Shown one piece after another: positions 43,200-53,200 of a DNA stretch of 64,000 nt. Positions within the stretch are counted from its first letter, which is position 1; every line of letters begins with the position of its first letter. The stretch covers positions 17,256-81,255 of the forward strand of contig CAYPGE010000002.1 in assembly GCA_964409865.1 (NCBI GenBank), written 5' to 3'. Position numbers and translations under genes: made by a program. The stretch comes from Anammoximicrobium sp964409865 (GTDB lineage: Bacteria; Planctomycetota; Planctomycetia; Pirellulales; Pirellulaceae). The notes beneath the pieces were generated by a model. It searched no databases, was not told the DNA's origin, and was given only the letters and a program-made list of their open reading frames with translations.

Positions 43200-44608
43200 C
43201 AGAAATTGCTGACCGCGACTTCCGCGTTGTAGTCGTCGAATTCCTGCAGCCGCTCGGGGGCCAGATTCTGGAAGCGGGTGTATTTCTTCTCCCAGCGCAG
43301 CTCGACTTCGCCCACCGGGCCGTTCCGCTGTTTGGCGATGATGATCTCGGCCAGGCCTTCGTGCTCCTTCTGCTCTTCGCCGCGCAAGTAGTACTCTTCG
43401 CGGTGCACGAACATCACGACATCGGCGTCTTGCTCGATGGCGCCCGACTCGCGGAGGTGGCTCAGTCGCGGGCGATGGTCGCGCGTGTCCTCCGCCTGAC
43501 GATTCAACTGGGCCAGGCACAGGACCGGGACCTCGGCCTCGCGAGCCAACCCCTTCAGACGCCGCGCGATGCGAGCCACTTGTTCCTGGCGGGAATCGTC
43601 CGGGTTGTCGGGCTCGATCAGCTGCAGGTAGTCGATGGCAATCAACCCCAACCCGCCCTCTCGGCGTTTGATGCGGCGTGCCGCGGCGGCGATCTCGCTG
43701 ACGGTCCGCGAGGGGGAATCGTCCACGAACAGCGGCGCCTGGCTGATTTCGCCCGCCTTCTCCACCAACCGCAGTTTGTCGGCATTGGACAGCGTCCCGT
43801 TGCGGAGCCGATGGCCGTCCACTTGGGCCGCCGAGCACAGCAAGCGGTCGGCCAATTCGACGGAAGCCATTTCCAGACTCACGAACAGGGTCGGCCGGCG
43901 GAGTTCGACGGCCACGTATTCGGCGATGTTCATGGCCAGCGCCGTTTTACCCATGCTCGGCCGGGCCGCCAGGATCACCAGTTCCGAGTTGTGCAGCCCG
44001 CCGGTCAGCCGGTCCAGTTCGGTGAATCCGGAATCGACGGCATCTTGCGTCTGCTCGCCGCGCATGCGGGCGTCCAGGCGGTCCATGGCCTGGTGCAGGA
44101 TGTCCCGGATGGAGTTGACGGACGAGGCAGAGCGCTGGTCCAGGATGGAGAAGATCTTCTGCTCCGCCTCGCTCACCAGGTGCCGGGCCTCGTGCTGCTC
44201 TTCGTAAGCTTGCCGCAGGATCTCGGTGCTGGCGTTGATCAGCGACCGGAGCGTGGATTTTTCGCGGACGATGCCGGCGTAGTAGCGGGCATGGGCGGCG
44301 TTCGGCACCGCCTGGCTGATCTTGTACAAGTAGGCCGCGCCGCCGATAGTTTCGTAATGGCCGGACTTTTTCAGCCGGTCGACCAGCAGCGTCACGTCGA
44401 TCTTGCCGCCCGCGTCGTGCATCGACTGCACGTGCGTGAACAGGCAGCGGTTCGCTTCGTCGAAGAAGTCGTCGGGCCGCAAGACCAGCGACACCTCGTC
44501 GCACGTCTCGGGCAGCAACAAGATGCTGCCCAGCACGCCCTGTTCGGCGTCCAGATCGTAAGGCAGCCGTCGATCGAGAACCGCCGAGGCGTTTTCGCGG
44601 CTCACCAT
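43199..44608 (-). CDS. dnaB: Replicative DNA helicase DnaB
   Basis: The 469 aa hexameric helicase unwinds DNA at the fork. The N-terminal DnaB domain (LPYDLDAEQGVLGSILL) is followed by a RecA-like motor with Walker A ARPSMGKT (215-222), Walker B LIAIDYLQLI and AQLNRQAE. Sensor and arginine-finger regions (LRESGAIEQDADVVMFVHR, AKQRNGPVG) are also present. The length is normal and no intein is present. GGAGGGGG lies five bases before the ATG; the open frame reaches 44740 only by read-through. It is the last conserved member of the rplY-pth-rpsF-ssb-rplI-dnaB block. Confidence 0.95.
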   Translation of the reverse strand: MVSRENASAVLDRRLPYDLDAEQGVLGSILLLPETCDEVSLVLRPDDFFDEANRCLFTHVQSMHDAGGKIDVTLLVDRLKKSGHYETIGGAAYLYKISQAVPNAAHARYYAGIVREKSTLRSLINASTEILRQAYEEQHEARHLVSEAEQKIFSILDQRSASSVNSIRDILHQAMDRLDARMRGEQTQDAVDSGFTELDRLTGGLHNSELVILAARPSMGKTALAMNIAEYVAVELRRPTLFVSLEMASVELADRLLCSAAQVDGHRLRNGTLSNADKLRLVEKAGEISQAPLFVDDSPSRTVSEIAAAARRIKRREGGLGLIAIDYLQLIEPDNPDDSRQEQVARIARRLKGLAREAEVPVLCLAQLNRQAEDTRDHRPRLSHLRESGAIEQDADVVMFVHREEYYLRGEEQKEHEGLAEIIIAKQRNGPVGEVELRWEKKYTRFQNLAPERLQEFDDYNAEVAVSNF

Positions 44609-44694
44609 CAGCGCCCCCTCCGTGAAAGAACAAGACCTACAACACGGCGTCGTCTGCAGGTCTCCGATGGTTCCAGCGTGCCGCCGGCCCGGCC

Positions 44695-45240
44695 CTACTT
44701 CTTGACCTGCGCGTCCTCGACGGCCGTGGGCACCACCCACACCTTGAGTTCGGTTTCGATATCCTGGTGCAGGTGCACCTTGACCGTGTACAGGCCGAGT
44801 TCTTTGAGAGGGCCTTCCAGCCGGATCTGGTTGGTGGCCAGCGTGATTTCATTCTGCTTCAGCGCGGCGACGATCTCCGGTGCGCCCACGCTGCCGTACA
44901 GATGGCCTTCATCGTTCGCATTGGCTTCGATGGTCACGCTTTGTTTGCTCAGCAACTCGGCCAAGCCGCGCAGGTCCGCCAGACGCGAACGCTCAATTTC
45001 CAGCAGCCGGGCCTTGTGCTTGTCCACCATCCGCTTGTGATGGTCCGTGGCAATGGTGGCCAAGCCCTGCGGCAACAGGTAGTTGTTGGCGTAGCCGGGC
45101 TTCACTTCGACCACCTCGCCCTGCCGGCCCAGATCCTGGACCGACTGGATGAGCAGCAACCGAATCCCGTTGCTCTTTCCCTTGGGCAACCGCTTGTATT
45201 CCGCCCGGCGTGCCTGTTTGCGAACCTGCGTTTTCGACAT
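44695..45240 (-). CDS. rplI: 50S ribosomal protein L9 with N-terminal extension
   Basis: This 181 aa L9 has the usual N-domain (LLLIQSVQDLGRQGEVVEVKPGYANNYLLPQGLA, only cited in part here) and a C-terminal domain ending in WVVPT. A ~33 residue basic extension (MSKTQVRKQARRAEYKRL) precedes the normal start, as I recall for planctomycete L9. GGTGG upstream of ATG 45240 supports the longer form. L9 bridges the large subunit and affects frameshifting. It follows ssb with no rpsR in between, unlike most bacteria. Confidence 0.93.
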   Translation of the reverse strand: MSKTQVRKQARRAEYKRLPKGKSNGIRLLLIQSVQDLGRQGEVVEVKPGYANNYLLPQGLATIATDHHKRMVDKHKARLLEIERSRLADLRGLAELLSKQSVTIEANANDEGHLYGSVGAPEIVAALKQNEITLATNQIRLEGPLKELGLYTVKVHLHQDIETELKVWVVPTAVEDAQVKK

Positions 45241-45272
45241 GCATCCACCTACAGTTCCAATGATCTCGAAAC

Positions 45273-45770
45273 TCAAAACGGCAAGTTATCCTCCGACGGC
45301 GGAGCCGCCGCACTCGGCGTTGGGGTTCCACCGTTGCTGCGGGGCGGCGTCGTTTCGGCATAAGACGCCCGGCTGCTGTACTCCGACTCGTCGTAGGTAG
45401 TCGGATCTCGCCGGCTGTCCGGGGCCTGGTGCGAGGAACCGGACCGGCTCCCCAGCATCTGCATCCGCTCTCCGACGACCCGCAACCTGGAATACTTCTG
45501 CCCCTCCTTCTCCCAAGTGTCCAGCTTCAGACGGCCTTCGATGAAGATCGGCGAACCTTTGCTCAAGTACTCGCTGGCAACCTCAGCCGTCCGTCCCCAT
45601 AAGGTTACGTCGACGAAGGTCGTCTCTTCAACCCACTCGCCAGCTTGGTTCTTTCGACGATCGTTAATCGCCATCCCAACTTCGGTCACCGCCAATCCAC
45701 TTTGCGTGTACTTCAATTCGATGTCGCGCGTCAAGTTGCCAAGCAGGACTACACGATTGTAACTGGCCAT
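45273..45770 (-). CDS. ssb: Single-stranded DNA-binding protein
   Basis: The 165 aa protein has an N-terminal OB fold (MASYNRVVLLGNLTRDIELK, then VDVTLWGRTAEVASEYLSKG and IEGRLKLDTWE). A disordered Ser/Pro/Thr-rich linker leads to the conserved acidic partner-binding tip, here SEDNLPF. It coats ssDNA as a tetramer and recruits repair and replication partners. ATG 45770 starts at the family N-terminus. The gene lies between rpsF and rplI in the block. Confidence 0.95.
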   Translation of the reverse strand: MASYNRVVLLGNLTRDIELKYTQSGLAVTEVGMAINDRRKNQAGEWVEETTFVDVTLWGRTAEVASEYLSKGSPIFIEGRLKLDTWEKEGQKYSRLRVVGERMQMLGSRSGSSHQAPDSRRDPTTYDESEYSSRASYAETTPPRSNGGTPTPSAAAPPSEDNLPF

Positions 45771-45829
45771 GCTTTCGCCCTCATGTTGCAAGTGAACTGA
45801 AACCGAGCCTGCTCCTCACTTCCAGCCGT

Positions 45830-46300
45830 CTAGCGATCTTCCGCCTCGACGTCCTCTTCCTCCGCCCCTTCCTCGGGTACCCATTCGCCACCTACCGCCT
45901 CGGCCCCCGCGTCTTCCTCTTCCGCAGGTTTGACCGTCACCGTTTCTTCGACCGGCCGCGGCAGGAGCCGCTCGCCCTTGGCGTGCGCCACGAGCGTGTC
46001 CACCAACCGCGGGTCGACGCGCAGGGTGAGACTGCGGACGATGTCATCTTCCAGGCGGCAAGCGCGATTGAACTCCGTCAATTTCGTGCTTTCCAGCCGG
46101 AAGTAAGACAGCCAGTACGTGCCCTTGCGGTGGCCTTTGATCGGGAAGGCCAACTTCTGCTCGTTCCACAAACGGCTGACGAGCATTTCTCCGCCGCAAT
46201 TGCTGACCATCTTGGTGATCTTGCTGCCCACTCCAGCCGGATCGCGCGCGTAGCTGTTGGAGTCATAGATCAACATGCATTCGTAAACGTTCTGAGCCAA
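45830..46300 (-). CDS. rpsF: 30S ribosomal protein S6
   Basis: This 156 aa S6 has a ferredoxin-like fold: YECMLIYDSN, WNEQKLAFPIKGHRKGTYWL and RLEDDIVRSLTLRVD. A ~45 residue Glu-rich C-terminal tail follows (EEEDAGAEAV, EEGAEEEDVEAEDR). It starts at TTG 46300 (MAQNVYEC) with GGGAGA six bases upstream; an internal ATG at codon 9 would remove the first strand. Acidic tails on S6 are known in other bacteria, where they are glutamylated. Confidence 0.93.
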   Translation of the reverse strand: MAQNVYECMLIYDSNSYARDPAGVGSKITKMVSNCGGEMLVSRLWNEQKLAFPIKGHRKGTYWLSYFRLESTKLTEFNRACRLEDDIVRSLTLRVDPRLVDTLVAHAKGERLLPRPVEETVTVKPAEEEDAGAEAVGGEWVPEEGAEEEDVEAEDR

Positions 46301-46315
46301 AGGCGTGTCTCCCTG

Positions 46316-46885
46316 TCACTGTCCGATGCCGTTGTACTGATTCATACAGAATTCCGTGCCGTGCAGGACCCAGTCCTGCAACGCTTGAACCGCCGTCGCA
46401 ATCGCTGCGTCGACCGCTTTTCGTTCTTCCGCCGTGAACTTGCTCAACACAAAGTCCGCCGGGTCCCACTGCGGTGGAGGCGTTCCGATGCCAATCCTCA
46501 GTCTTGGAAACTCCTCGGTGCCCAACCGCTGAATAATGTCCTGTAAGCCTTTTTGGCCGCCGGCCGAGCCCCGCGCTCGAAAGCGCAATCTCGCCAACGG
46601 CAGATTAAAGTCGTCACAGGCGACGATCAAGTCCTCGTTGTCGATCTTGTGAAAATCCCGCGCCGGCTGGACGCTGGCGCCACTGCAGTTCATGTAAGTC
46701 AGCGGACACAACAGAAGGACTTTCTGGCCTCCGATGTCCACATCCAGCATTTCCCCCTGAAACCGCTCTCGCGGAGTTCCCCCGCCGCAACGGCGAGCCA
46801 ACGCGGCCAACACATCCCAACCGACGTTGTGCCGCGTAAAAGCGTACTTTCGGCCGGGATTGCCGAGACCGACGATCAATTTCAT
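46316..46885 (-). CDS. pth: Peptidyl-tRNA hydrolase
   Basis: The 189 aa enzyme recycles peptidyl-tRNA released by ribosomes. Active-site motifs are visible: LGNPGRKYAFTRHNVG (Asn8-type and catalytic His), LTYMNCSGASV (the Asn of the tRNA-binding loop), DDFNLPLARLRFRARGSAGGQKGL and PRLRIGIG. AAGGA is suitably placed before ATG 46885; the upstream extension is basic read-through. It lies between rplY and rpsF, an arrangement common in bacteria. Confidence 0.94.
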   Translation of the reverse strand: MKLIVGLGNPGRKYAFTRHNVGWDVLAALARRCGGGTPRERFQGEMLDVDIGGQKVLLLCPLTYMNCSGASVQPARDFHKIDNEDLIVACDDFNLPLARLRFRARGSAGGQKGLQDIIQRLGTEEFPRLRIGIGTPPPQWDPADFVLSKFTAEERKAVDAAIATAVQALQDWVLHGTEFCMNQYNGIGQ

Positions 46886-46913
46886 CCATTCGTCCTTCGC
46901 CAGGCAAACCGCG

Positions 46914-47552
46914 TCAGGACTCTTCCTCTTCCTCCTCCGCCTTGCCCTTGCGGCCAATCACTTCGGGCTCCGCGGCTTCCGCCGCGGCTTCCGCCGCGAC
47001 TTCCTCTTCTTCCAGAACGCGACCCACGCAGTGAACCACGATGATGTCTGGGTCCGCGAGCAAACGCGATCCTTCCGGCAAGGGAATCTCACCAGCCTTC
47101 AGCGAATTTCCCACGTGCATCTCATGGACGCGAACCTCGATCTTGTCCGGAATCGAACCGGCGGGGCACTCGATCTCGATCTCGTGCATCACCAACTCGA
47201 CGATTCCCCCCTCGTGCGCCCCGATGGCTGTGCCGCGTGTCTCCAGGGGCACGCTGACATGCACCCGTTCCTCGGCGCTAACCCGCGCCAGATCGACGTG
47301 CAAAACGTCGGTCCCGTACGTGTTCCATTGGAGATCACGAACCAGGGCTGTATCGGTCACGTCGCCCTTCAGATCCACCAATCTGGCACCGTGACGGAGG
47401 ACGGAATGCAACTCCTCGGCACACAGCGACAGATTCACGTTCTGCTCGCCATGACCATACAGCACAGCCGGGACCCGCCCCGCCTTGCGGACCTTTTTCA
47501 CTCCATTGGAGCCAACCTCGGTCCGAACTGATGCGTTCAGCACCGCTCTCAT
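46914..47552 (-). CDS. rplY: 50S ribosomal protein L25 / general stress protein Ctc
   Basis: This 212 aa protein is the long (TL5/Ctc) form of L25 that binds 5S rRNA. The N-terminal half begins MRAVLNASVRTEVG and includes VRKAGRVPAVLYG and LVRDLQWNTYGTDVLHVDL. The C-terminal beta domain spans about 95-180. The last 30 residues are Glu/Ala-rich (VLEEEEVAAEAAAEAAEPE) and end EEEEEES. AGAGGT precedes ATG 47552. It is the first gene of the block. Confidence 0.94.
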   Translation of the reverse strand: MRAVLNASVRTEVGSNGVKKVRKAGRVPAVLYGHGEQNVNLSLCAEELHSVLRHGARLVDLKGDVTDTALVRDLQWNTYGTDVLHVDLARVSAEERVHVSVPLETRGTAIGAHEGGIVELVMHEIEIECPAGSIPDKIEVRVHEMHVGNSLKAGEIPLPEGSRLLADPDIIVVHCVGRVLEEEEVAAEAAAEAAEPEVIGRKGKAEEEEEES

Positions 47553-47746
47553 GCCTGTACCTCTGTATTTCACTCAGTGGAAAGCCCATGATTTTGGCAG
47601 AATCGGGACCGAATTCAAGCCCAAATCTGAAAATCCCTTCCATGGAAAAACCCAAGGAAGTGGGGCTGGAATGAGGTTGATTAGATCCCAGAAACCCGAC
47701 CTTTTAGGAAGAGCCGGGGTTCTCCCGATCACGAGTCAGCGGGCGG

Positions 47747-49861
47747 TCACGGGTTGCCGTCACCCGATCTCCAGTCTCGAAGTGTCTGAAATAGGCTGTT
47801 CCGCTGATCGGTCCACATCAACTTCCGGTCCGGCGGTGCCCGTTTGGCTTGTTGGAGGGCTTCGGTTTCCAGCGTTTGGGGGTTTCGGGACAGCAGCATC
47901 CAGATGGCGTGTCGCGTTTGCCGCTGGTCATCGCCCGCGGATTCCACTTTGGCCATTGCCAAGCGGAAGTAATCGGAATGCCCTGCGACGACAGGACTTA
48001 GGTCGAGATGCACGTTGGAAATATGGACTGCCAAGATTGCGTCTTTCTGCATGTGCCGCAGGTAAACGGTAAACGCTTCCCGGGTCAACAGATGCACGGG
48101 AATCGAGTCACTGGAAAATGCGTCCAGAACCAGCAGGTCAAACGCCTGAGGTGATTCTCGTTCCAAGACAATCCGCGCGTCGCCCTCCACAACCTCCGTT
48201 GTGCCCCGACATTCGGACAGGTATTCAAAGAACCGCTGAGCCAAATCAATCACGGCCGGATTGATCTCGTAGAAGCGGAAATGGTCGCCGGGGCGCGCGT
48301 AGGCGGCGAGGGTGCCGACGCCCAGTCCCACGACGCCGACGCGTCGAGGATGCCTCGGACGATCCTCTCGCAGCACCAAGCCGATGCCCGACTGCGGGCC
48401 GTAGTAGGCCGTCGGCCAGCGACGCTTGTCCGCATCCGTCAGTTGCATCCCGTGCATCGTGCGGCCGTGAATCAGTTGGCACACGTACCCGTTCTCGGCG
48501 ACCGCCGCCGGCTGCAGCTTGACCTGCAAAACTCCGAAGAAGTTCCGGTGAACTTCCTGGACCCCCGCCAGAGAACGCCGGAACAAGCCGACCTGTGCCG
48601 CCGCCAAAACCGCTACCGCCAGCAACAGGCAGTTCCAGGCCCAGCGCGGCCGTCCGCGCCGCAAGCGGCTGGCCGGATCACGATAGAACACGATCAGCAC
48701 CAGTGCCGTGCAGGCCAGCATGGCAATGGACACTTCGACGTTGATCGGGAACACGTGCGGTGCGACGAGACCGACAAAGACGCCCCCCGCCGCACCGCCC
48801 GCCGCCATCGTCAAATAGAACGTGGTCAGGTGGGCAGGATCCGGCTTGGTGCGAGCCAACTCGCCGTGGCACAACATCGCACAGCAAAACAGCAAGCCGA
48901 ACAGAACCGCAACCTGGACGGGAATGGGATCGCTGGTCACCACACCCACTCCCCGGTACAGGACGCGCACCGCGGCTGCCGCCATCACCGCCCAGGCAAT
49001 CGCCCAGAATCCGCGCGGGCACCAGCGGAGGTCGTGGAAGCAGAGAATGAAAGACACCAGGTACAGCATCAGCGGCAGCACCCACAGAAAGGGCACCACG
49101 GCGACGTCCGTACACACCAGGTTCGTCGAGGCCAGCAACATCACGGACGGGACCATCGCCAGGCAGAACCACAGCGACAGTTGGCCGCCCGACGGCCGCG
49201 CAAACGCGGTCGGACCGCCCGCCTTCCGCGCCGCCAGGTCAACCCGGACGTCAGCCCTCGTTCGCCAGACAACGACTCCGCACGCGCCGCAACCGACGAC
49301 GAATGCCAGAAAGCACCACGACCACATGCGGGTCTGTTGGTCGGAGGCCAACGCCGGTTCGACGACGAAGGGATACGAGATCAGACCCAGCAGCGATCCC
49401 AAGTTCGACAGCGCGTACAGCGGGTAGGGAGAAAGGCGGGGCCGCACCAGGGCAAACCAGGCCTGCAACAAGGGCCCGGTGGCCGACAACAAGAAGTACG
49501 GCAAGCCGACGGAGACGGCCAACAGTTGGATGATCCGCCAAGTGGGATCGCTGCCCGCAACCGGCTTCCAGCGGACGTCCGGCGTGATCGGCAGCAGCGC
49601 CAAGGCCGCCATGAGCAGTCCGATATGAACAGCCGCTTGCCATCCTGGCGGCACGTACCGCGTGGTCAGCATCGCGTAGGCATAGCCGAAGAACAGCCCG
49701 ATCTGGAAGAACAGCAGGCACACCGTCCACACCGCCGGCGTCCCGCCAAACCACGGCAGGACGTACTTGGCGATCAACGGCTGGACCTGAAACACCAGCG
49801 CCGCGCTCAGAAAAATTGTCGCGGCAAACAGCACTACGGTTGTGGTCGGTCGACTGGGCAT
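47747..49861 (-). CDS. Fused multi-span membrane protein / spermidine-synthase-like domain (copy 2)
   Basis: This 704 aa paralogue of the 13960-16122 product shares the order of a ~12-helix N-terminal part and a SpeE-like C-terminal domain. Shared signatures include SAALVFQVQPLIAKYVLPWF, GLPYFLLSATGPLLQAWFA, YALSNLGSLLGLISYPF and LCHGELARTKP. The synthase domain has VGLGVGTLAAYARPGD, YEINPAV and LDAFSSDSIPVHLL. The C-terminus TDQRNSLFQTLR matches copy 1 (TDQFNNLFQMLR). A GTG at 49903 is an alternative start. The substrate is unknown. Confidence 0.86.
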   Translation of the reverse strand: MPSRPTTTVVLFAATIFLSAALVFQVQPLIAKYVLPWFGGTPAVWTVCLLFFQIGLFFGYAYAMLTTRYVPPGWQAAVHIGLLMAALALLPITPDVRWKPVAGSDPTWRIIQLLAVSVGLPYFLLSATGPLLQAWFALVRPRLSPYPLYALSNLGSLLGLISYPFVVEPALASDQQTRMWSWCFLAFVVGCGACGVVVWRTRADVRVDLAARKAGGPTAFARPSGGQLSLWFCLAMVPSVMLLASTNLVCTDVAVVPFLWVLPLMLYLVSFILCFHDLRWCPRGFWAIAWAVMAAAAVRVLYRGVGVVTSDPIPVQVAVLFGLLFCCAMLCHGELARTKPDPAHLTTFYLTMAAGGAAGGVFVGLVAPHVFPINVEVSIAMLACTALVLIVFYRDPASRLRRGRPRWAWNCLLLAVAVLAAAQVGLFRRSLAGVQEVHRNFFGVLQVKLQPAAVAENGYVCQLIHGRTMHGMQLTDADKRRWPTAYYGPQSGIGLVLREDRPRHPRRVGVVGLGVGTLAAYARPGDHFRFYEINPAVIDLAQRFFEYLSECRGTTEVVEGDARIVLERESPQAFDLLVLDAFSSDSIPVHLLTREAFTVYLRHMQKDAILAVHISNVHLDLSPVVAGHSDYFRLAMAKVESAGDDQRQTRHAIWMLLSRNPQTLETEALQQAKRAPPDRKLMWTDQRNSLFQTLRDWRSGDGNP

Positions 49862-50224
49862 GTCGAATCTGACAGAGACGAGGACGGAATCGGTACTTGG
49901 CACCGCATCAGATTATCCCGCCAGCCGTGAACGAGCAAGCGTGCGGCCGGCGCGTGTGGCTTGGGGCAACCGCACGCAGCCGTCATCTCTCGGACCGCAG
50001 GAGCGACAATCTGACCGATCGTCGATTCCCCTGGCCGCGATGCGTGCTGCCACCAAGAAATTTGTCACAAAATTTTGCGCCGCGCGTGGAAGCCGCCAAC
50101 GGCGTCAATATAATCTCCCGACACCTGCATTCGGCTCGATCGAGCGTAGCGCCTTTTCGCGGCGGGTGCCTTGATTTCGCGTCTCAGTGTTTCACCCAAG
50201 CTTCTCTTTTTAGGAGCATCTCTG
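49862..50224. other. Intergenic region upstream of the poly-Hcp gene
   Basis: This 363 nt region between divergent genes has no gene I can support. An AT-rich patch around 50050-50080 contains TTTGTCACAAAATTTTG, whose TTGTCACAA core is a near-palindrome and could be a regulator site. AGGAG at 50211-50215 is the SD of the next gene. Confidence 0.4.
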
Positions 50225-53200
50225 ATGTCTTCGCGGTCCAGTTCGCGCCGAAGGTATTTTTTTGAACCTCTGGAAGCGAGATGCCTGTTAGCTGCCGATT
50301 TTATCGGCTCCGCAGGGGCGGCGGCGGCGTTGGATGCCTTTCTGGAGATCTACGGCTTGCCGGGCCGACCGACAGGCGTTAGACCCGACCATACGATCGA
50401 GGTCCAATCGTTCAGTTGGGGAGCGACTCAAACCGGCGCCCTGCGTCCGACTCCGGCGACGGCCGATGATTTCGATTTTGTCGCCGCCGTGAACAAGGCA
50501 TCGCCTCTCCTGTTCCAGGCCGCCTCCAAGGGCGAGCACTTCTCGAAGGCCGTTCTCCACGTTCGCAAGGCTGGGGGCGACCAACAGGATTTCCTCAAGG
50601 TCACGTTGCAGGACGTTTTGGTGAGTTCCGTGCAGACCCGCAGCATCAACGAGAGCTTGCCCCTGGAAGAAGTGAGCCTCACGTTCTCAAGGATCCAGGA
50701 GGTGTATGTGCCAACTTTGGATGATGGCAGGCCCGGAACTCCAGTCATCGCCCAATGGAACTTGACTCCCAACCGCTCTAGTCCGTCGTCGGGCCCCAGC
50801 CTGCTCACTCAGCACCCCGCAGGGGCTTCCGGCCGGGTCGAAGCGTTCCTGCAGATTGCGGGAATCCAAGGTGAATCCAACGACTCGAAACACAAAGGCT
50901 CCATCGATATTGAGTCATTCAGTTGGGGCATGAGCAACGCCGGCAGTCATGCAGGCGGCGGGGGCGGTGGGGCAGGCAAAGTTTCGATGCAGGACTTCCA
51001 TTTCGTGATGCCTTCGAACAAGGCTTCACCGCAACTACTGGCAAGTGTGGCGACGGGCAGAATGCTCCCGGAAGCGACGTTGTTGGTGAGGCACAACTCG
51101 CCCGGCCAGGACGCCGACTACTTGAAGTACAAGCTGGAGAATGTCTTGGTCTCATCGATCCAAACCCAGAGCCATGATTCGTCCGTCCCGATGGAGGAGG
51201 TGTCGTTCAACTTCACGAAGCTGACTCAGTGGCACGTTGTTCAGAATCCGACGACCGGGAGACCTGAAACCGCGGTTTCGGGCGTTTGGGACAATCGAAA
51301 GCTCCCCGCCGCGTACAGCTTGGGAGACAGCATTCTGGACGAGACTCAGCCCTCACCAGGAACCGTCGACATGTTCCTGGAAGTGAACGGCATTCCGGGG
51401 GAATCGGCGGACTCGAAGCACAAGGGCACGATTGAGATCGAGTCCTTCAGTTGGGGAATGAGCCGGGCGATTACGGACCGCAACTTCGCAGGGGGAGCAA
51501 ACGCCGGCAAGGTGAATGTCCAGGATTTCCACTTCGTGACCAACGTGGACAAGTCTTCGCCCGCATTGATGCTGGCCTGCGCCACCGGCCAACACATCAG
51601 CAAGGCCGTGCTGTTTGTCCGCAAGAGCGGCGGGCAGTCGGACCTGGACTATCTGAAGTACAAGTTCAGCGATTTGCTCGTCTCTTCCTATCAGATGCAG
51701 AGTGTGGACGAGTCCCAGCCCCTGGAGGAGTTCAGCCTCCAATTCCGCACACTCAACGAATCCTACACACAGACGGCGGTTGGCGGACGCGGATTGCCGG
51801 CCGTGCAGTTCAACTGGGCCGTGCCGCCCGCCGCAACGCGGTCGCTGGGCCCGTCGGCGCTCGACAACACCACGGCCCCGGCGGCTGCGGTGGACATGTT
51901 CTTGGAGATCGAGGGCATTCCGGGCGAATCCACGGACAGCAAGCATAAGGGCGAGATCGAGATCTTGTCGTTCAGTTGGGGGGCGACCCAGACTGGCTCG
52001 TTCGGCGGCGGTGGCGGCGGTGGGGCCGGACGGCTCGCTCTGGAGCCGTTCCAGGTTGTGACCCCCCTGAGCCAAGCTTCCCCATCCTTATTCTCGGCGG
52101 TGCTGTCCGGTCAGCACTTTCCTCAGGCGACCTTGCACGTGCGGAACGCGGGCACTGCCGGGGAAACGGATTATCTGAAGATCAAACTGTCCGACGTGTT
52201 GGTCTCGTCGTACCAGACGCGGAGCGTGGACCAATCGGTGCCCCTGGACGGAGCCACACTGAACTTCGCCCGCCTGGACGCGGTATTTCAGTCGCCGGAC
52301 GCGAGCGGGACGCCGGAGTCCGGCGCCGGCGCGGGGTTCGACGTGGTTGCGTCTCCTCGGCGCGTGCTCGTGATTGACGACGATTTGCTCGATATCACCT
52401 CGCCGCCCGCCGGGAGGGCGGCTGCCTTCATCAAATTTGACGGCATCGACGGCGAATCCGCACTGGGAAGCGAGGTGCAATCATTCAGCTGGGGCGTGAG
52501 CAATCCCGGCAGCTTCCGCTCGGCAGGAGGTGGGGGCGCCGGCAAAGTCTCCATGCAGGACTTCCACTTCGTCACGACACCCAACCGCGCATCGCCGGAA
52601 CTCGTGCTCGCCTGCGCCAACGGAACACATTTCCCGAAGGTCGAACTTGACCTTGTCGTCTCCCGGCCGGCCAGTGATGCACACCCGATCTACTTGAAGT
52701 TTGAAATGGAGGACACGCTGGTCTCCTCATACCAGATCAGCGCAAGTTCCGGCGCCTTGCCGTTGGAAGAAGTCACGCTGAACTTCACGGGACTGCAGCA
52801 GCAGTACGGAGTAGATGACCCGACGGGCGAAGGCCCGCCCCCCGTGATCGCCCAGTGGAGCAACGCCACGCAGCCCGCGGAATACGCTCGTGGCAAGAGC
52901 ATTCTCGACGACACGAGGGCCCCGGCGGCGGATGTTCAGATGTTCCTTGCCGTCGAAGGCGTCCAGGGCGAATCCGCAGATCAGTTGCACAAGGGATCGA
53001 TCGAGATCGAGTCTTTCAGTTGGGGCTTGAGCCAACAGATCACTTCGCGGACTGCCGGCGGCGGCGCGGGGAAGGTGTCGATGCAGGACTTCCATTTTGT
53101 GGCGGATTTCAGCAAGGCCTCCCCCCAGCTCTTCTCGGCGGTGGCCAAGGGCAAACACTTCCCGACCGCCGTCTTGACTCTGCGACACAACGGCACGGAC

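Noticed and set aside
48281..49930. 549 aa plus-strand frame over the second fused membrane/synthase gene
   Set aside because: Hydrophilic, Gln/Arg-rich and free of motifs; an antisense shadow.
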